Assembly: GCA_019638795.1 (NCBI GenBank)
Contig: JAHBTB010000011.1
Span: 17,331 to 81,330, forward strand
Reading direction: 5' to 3'
Source: Fimbriimonadaceae bacterium
Lineage (GTDB): Bacteria; Armatimonadota; Fimbriimonadia; Fimbriimonadales; Fimbriimonadaceae
DNA: 64,000 bases
Below, in pieces: positions 61,859-64,000 of the stretch; position 1 is the stretch's first letter; every line of letters begins with the position of its first letter. Position numbers and translations under genes: made by a program. The notes beneath the pieces were generated by a model. It was given only the letters and a program-made list of their open reading frames with translations. It did not search any database and had not been told where the DNA came from.

Positions 61859-61867
61859 TGGTATCAT
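61859..61867 (+). promoter_or_regulatory. Extended -10 promoter of NlpC/P60 gene
   Basis: TGG-TATCAT matches an extended -10, about 54 bases before the TTG start. A TTGACC at 61845-61850 is only 11 bases upstream of the -10, too close for a normal -35. Confidence 0.45.
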
Positions 61868-61920
61868 CCGTTGGCTGAGGGCGCGTTCGCCATGTGTCCC
61901 CAGTTGGAGGAGGAATAGAT

Positions 61921-62967
61921 TTGCCGACACTCGGACTCGCCCTCGCCTGCGTCACCTACGCCGCCGCCCGCACCAGCGCCTTGGTGCTCCCTAGCGACGC
62001 CCAAGCCCTGACCAGGTGTGGAATCCTGCCGAGTCCGACCCCTGTCCCTGCCCCCGACACCAAGTTCCCCGAGTTCGGCGGCAACCGTTGCCGCGTGGCC
62101 AAAGACCACGTGATCGTGCGGGAAGAGCCCGACACCGACTCGGACAAGGTGGCCACCGTCGATATCGGCCGCACTGCCGAAGTCCTCGCCCGCAAAGACG
62201 GGTGGTACAAGCTCCGCTTTGACGGCGGCACCACCGGCTGGGTGCGCGGCGACATGCTTTCCGCGCCGAAGGGCGTCAACGTCCTCGCCCGTAACGTGAT
62301 CCCCCTCACTCCGAAGGGGCCGAGCGAGAAGGACGAAGTCAAGACCAAGAAGGTCACCATCGAGATTGACGGGGACGAGGAACCGGACGCCGAGAGGCCC
62401 GAGCTCGTCGCCAAACTGGCCCCGGCGCCCGCGCCGGCGGTCAAGACCGAGTCCGCCTCGGTCGAGGCCCGCGACCTCATCGCCACCGCGAAGTCAAAGC
62501 TGGGCTCACCCTACGTCTGGGGCGCGACCGGCTCACGCGGTTCCTTCGACTGCTCCGGCTTCGTCGGTTGGGTCTATGCCCAGCACGGTGTCCGCCTGCC
62601 CCGCACCTCGATCGAGCAGAGCGGCGTCGGCCAGGCCGTCAGCAAGAGCGACCTGGAGCCCGGTGACCTCGTGTTCTTCCACACCAGAGGAGGCAGCCGG
62701 GTCAGCCATGTCGGCATCTACATCGGCAACAACAACTTCATCCACGCGAGCAGCAGCGGCTCGGTCAAGATCAGCAGCCTGGAAGAGGCGTATTACACCC
62801 GCGCCTACGCCTGGGCCCGCCGGATCAGCAAGGTCGGGAAGGCCGCGGCGACCAGCGCCCTGACGTCCACCCCGGTGGAGGACGGCGCCCAAAAGATCCG
62901 CCGCCAGGCCGCGGAAGACGAGAAGGCCAAGCAGCAGAACGGCATCGGAGTCGACATCATCGGCTGA
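61921..62967 (+). CDS. Secreted SH3-NlpC/P60 peptidoglycan hydrolase
   Basis: 348 residues from TTG 61921, chosen because GGAGGAGGA (61906-61914) lies six bases upstream and the result begins with a signal-peptide-like helix. A bacterial SH3 domain at about 60-120 (HVIVREEPDTDSDKVATV ... GGTTGWVRGDML) is followed by a Pro/Ala linker and an NlpC/P60 domain with Cys211 (FDCSGF), His263 (SHVGIY) and His275 (FIHASS). Cleaves stem peptides in the wall. Confidence 0.9.
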   Translation: MPTLGLALACVTYAAARTSALVLPSDAQALTRCGILPSPTPVPAPDTKFPEFGGNRCRVAKDHVIVREEPDTDSDKVATVDIGRTAEVLARKDGWYKLRFDGGTTGWVRGDMLSAPKGVNVLARNVIPLTPKGPSEKDEVKTKKVTIEIDGDEEPDAERPELVAKLAPAPAPAVKTESASVEARDLIATAKSKLGSPYVWGATGSRGSFDCSGFVGWVYAQHGVRLPRTSIEQSGVGQAVSKSDLEPGDLVFFHTRGGSRVSHVGIYIGNNNFIHASSSGSVKISSLEEAYYTRAYAWARRISKVGKAAATSALTSTPVEDGAQKIRRQAAEDEKAKQQNGIGVDIIG

Positions 62968-63032
62968 TCTTCCTGGGCCCGACTAGCACCCGCGCCCCAG
63001 TTTCGGCCCACAATAGGGGCCTCACAGCACGT

Positions 63033-63108
63033 GCTCCGGTCGTCTAGCGGTTAGGACGTCGCCCTTTCACGGCGAAGGTCGCGGGTTCGAATCCCGTCCG
63101 GAGTACCA
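63033..63108 (+). tRNA. tRNA-Glu (UUC)
   Basis: Complete cloverleaf: acceptor GCTCCGG/CCGGAGT (G-U at the end), anticodon loop CTTTCAC with anticodon TTC (63066-63068), T-loop TTCGAAT, discriminator A and encoded CCA. The 3' half, from the anticodon on, is also read in antisense as the end of the serine recombinase gene. Confidence 0.95.
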
Positions 63109-64000
63109 ATCCTCATTTTTGGCGTTTTCGCCCCCATTTTCGAGCCTCTCAGCGTTGCGTTGAAGTAAGGTATCGAACGGTTCTTTAAGCCAAACCTGTA
63201 CTTTTCGCTCCTTCAGCTCTGCCTTCTCCAGGAGTTCTAATAGGATCGAGTGACGGGTGGGGCCATCAGCATGAATGAACCTGAGCGGGGCGGTTTGGGC
63301 TAGTTCTAATAGCCGCAAGCCGAGATCGTAGTACGACCCCTCAGTCTTGTCGAGGGCTTCCATTTGCACGGTGTAGCCAGCCAACTTTGACTGGAGCTTT
63401 GACCGGAGTGACTGGTAGACCTCCTCGCTCACCCGGTCGTCCATGCGGTCAAGGTACATACGCTCCAGCTTCGCACGGATCACTGCCGACTCCGAGGCGA
63501 TCCGCTCCATGTTCGCCCGGCGCATTTCGGCTTCATCCGCCAAACTCTCTTTGAGCGCAATCTTGAGAGCCTCCAAGTTCTCGGGCGACAGAACCAACCC
63601 TTCCAAGAGCGAGGCGAACTGGCTGGTCAGCACCTCTTCCCGTACCGTCTGCATGCCAGGGCATTTCCTGTCTCGCATGCCCGTGCATCGGTAATAGATG
63701 TACTTGCCCTTCTTGATTTCAGCAGTGATGGAGCATCCGCAGCAAGCACAGGTCATCAAGCCGCGGTAGGCAAACTCGTGTGCTTCGGTGAACCCTGATC
63801 GGGTCGTTCTGCCATGCATCACGCGCTGAACCTCAAAGAAAAGCTCGGACGAGACAATCGGCTCATGGACGCCCGGATAGTCTTCGCCTGCCCACCTGAC
63901 GATACCCATATAGACGGGGTTCTCCAGCATTCTGGAGATGGAACTTCGGGCGTAGGGGTGACCCGCGCGGGTCTTGAGCCCGATCTGCTTGGCGAGCTTC
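63067..64000 (-). CDS. Large serine recombinase, C-terminal part (5' end outside window)
   Basis: About 310 residues visible; the frame is open at the right edge, so the catalytic N-terminal resolvase domain is outside. Visible are the recombinase domain (ISRMLENPVYMGIVRW ... VSSELFFEVQRVM), a zinc ribbon (CACCGCSIT, YYRCTGMRDRKCPGM) and a long coiled coil (EAEMRRANMERIASES; LRSKLQSKLAGYTVQME). The last residues WYSGRDSNPRPSP come from the antisense of tRNA-Glu, and the TGA overlaps its anticodon. Confidence 0.85.
   Translation of the reverse strand, partial: KLAKQIGLKTRAGHPYARSSISRMLENPVYMGIVRWAGEDYPGVHEPIVSSELFFEVQRVMHGRTTRSGFTEAHEFAYRGLMTCACCGCSITAEIKKGKYIYYRCTGMRDRKCPGMQTVREEVLTSQFASLLEGLVLSPENLEALKIALKESLADEAEMRRANMERIASESAVIRAKLERMYLDRMDDRVSEEVYQSLRSKLQSKLAGYTVQMEALDKTEGSYYDLGLRLLELAQTAPLRFIHADGPTRHSILLELLEKAELKERKVQVWLKEPFDTLLQRNAERLENGGENAKNEDWYSGRDSNPRPSP

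Larger units (their letters stand above)
63033..64000. mobile_element. Edge of an integrated element at tRNA-Glu (continues past window)
   Basis: A large serine recombinase gene points at tRNA-Glu, and its last 13 codons and stop lie inside the tRNA gene. Integrase next to and facing a tRNA is the usual edge of a genomic island or prophage. The other end, cargo and the duplicated attachment site lie outside the window. Confidence 0.6.

Overview
The window is a GC-rich, gene-dense stretch of a diderm bacterial chromosome. The best guess is Armatimonadota, class Fimbriimonadia. That rests on recall: the prepilin-like proteins carry an N-terminus ending in [13 protein letters not shown], which I associate with that group. 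LptF/G- and LptD-type genes point to an outer membrane with LPS-like glycolipid. TAG, TAA and TGA are all used as ordinary stops.

Layout. 1-4.8 kb: LPS export (lptF/G end, lptD) and a membrane glycosyltransferase. 4.9-7.5 kb: ACT-domain protein, lysC, folP. 7.6-10.8 kb: GDP-fucose synthesis (gmd, fcl) and a GT4 glycosyltransferase. 10.8-14.5 kb: a secreted LolA-like protein, thrS, a small exported protein and a GspG-like pilin. 14.5-17.3 kb: a MacB-type permease, two small lipoproteins and a prepilin-like gene. 17.4-21.1 kb: Pif1-like helicase, a small unknown gene, an SGNH hydrolase, tRNA-Arg and tetR. 21.2-34.6 kb: a dispersed complex I cluster in the order nuoA-C-D-E-F, without nuoB, broken up by five two-gene units of a prepilin-like protein plus a small lipoprotein; htpX and a GNAT gene also lie here. 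34.6-37.1 kb: trpD-trpC-trpF. 37.2-40.5 kb: an ABC-2 exporter and a TPR membrane protein. 40.5-45.8 kb: SRP RNA, dnaX, ybaB, recR, purD, purB. 45.8-51.5 kb: a large unknown exported protein, a SRAP protein, apt, a ferredoxin, an M20-type peptidase and a small outer-membrane barrel. 51.6-57.9 kb: ECF sigma factor, anti-sigma, RseB-like protein, PBP1A, a small membrane protein and PBP2. 57.9-63 kb: an O-antigen ligase/TPR protein, two GT2 glycosyltransferases and an SH3-NlpC/P60 hydrolase. 63.0-64 kb: tRNA-Glu with a large serine recombinase reading into it, the likely edge of an integrated element that continues beyond the window.

The most distinctive feature is the set of six prepilin-like genes, each followed by a short lipoprotein gene. 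They fall into two classes by C-terminal and internal motifs, and the class of prepilin matches the type of lipoprotein beside it. One prepilin gene carries an internal amber codon in an otherwise intact frame. Other points of interest are several start codons 6-10 bases downstream of a -10-like box with no Shine-Dalgarno sequence (candidate leaderless mRNAs), a DnaX that has lost two of its four zinc cysteines, and a ThrRS without a TGS domain. All functional calls are from reading the translated sequence; no database search was run.
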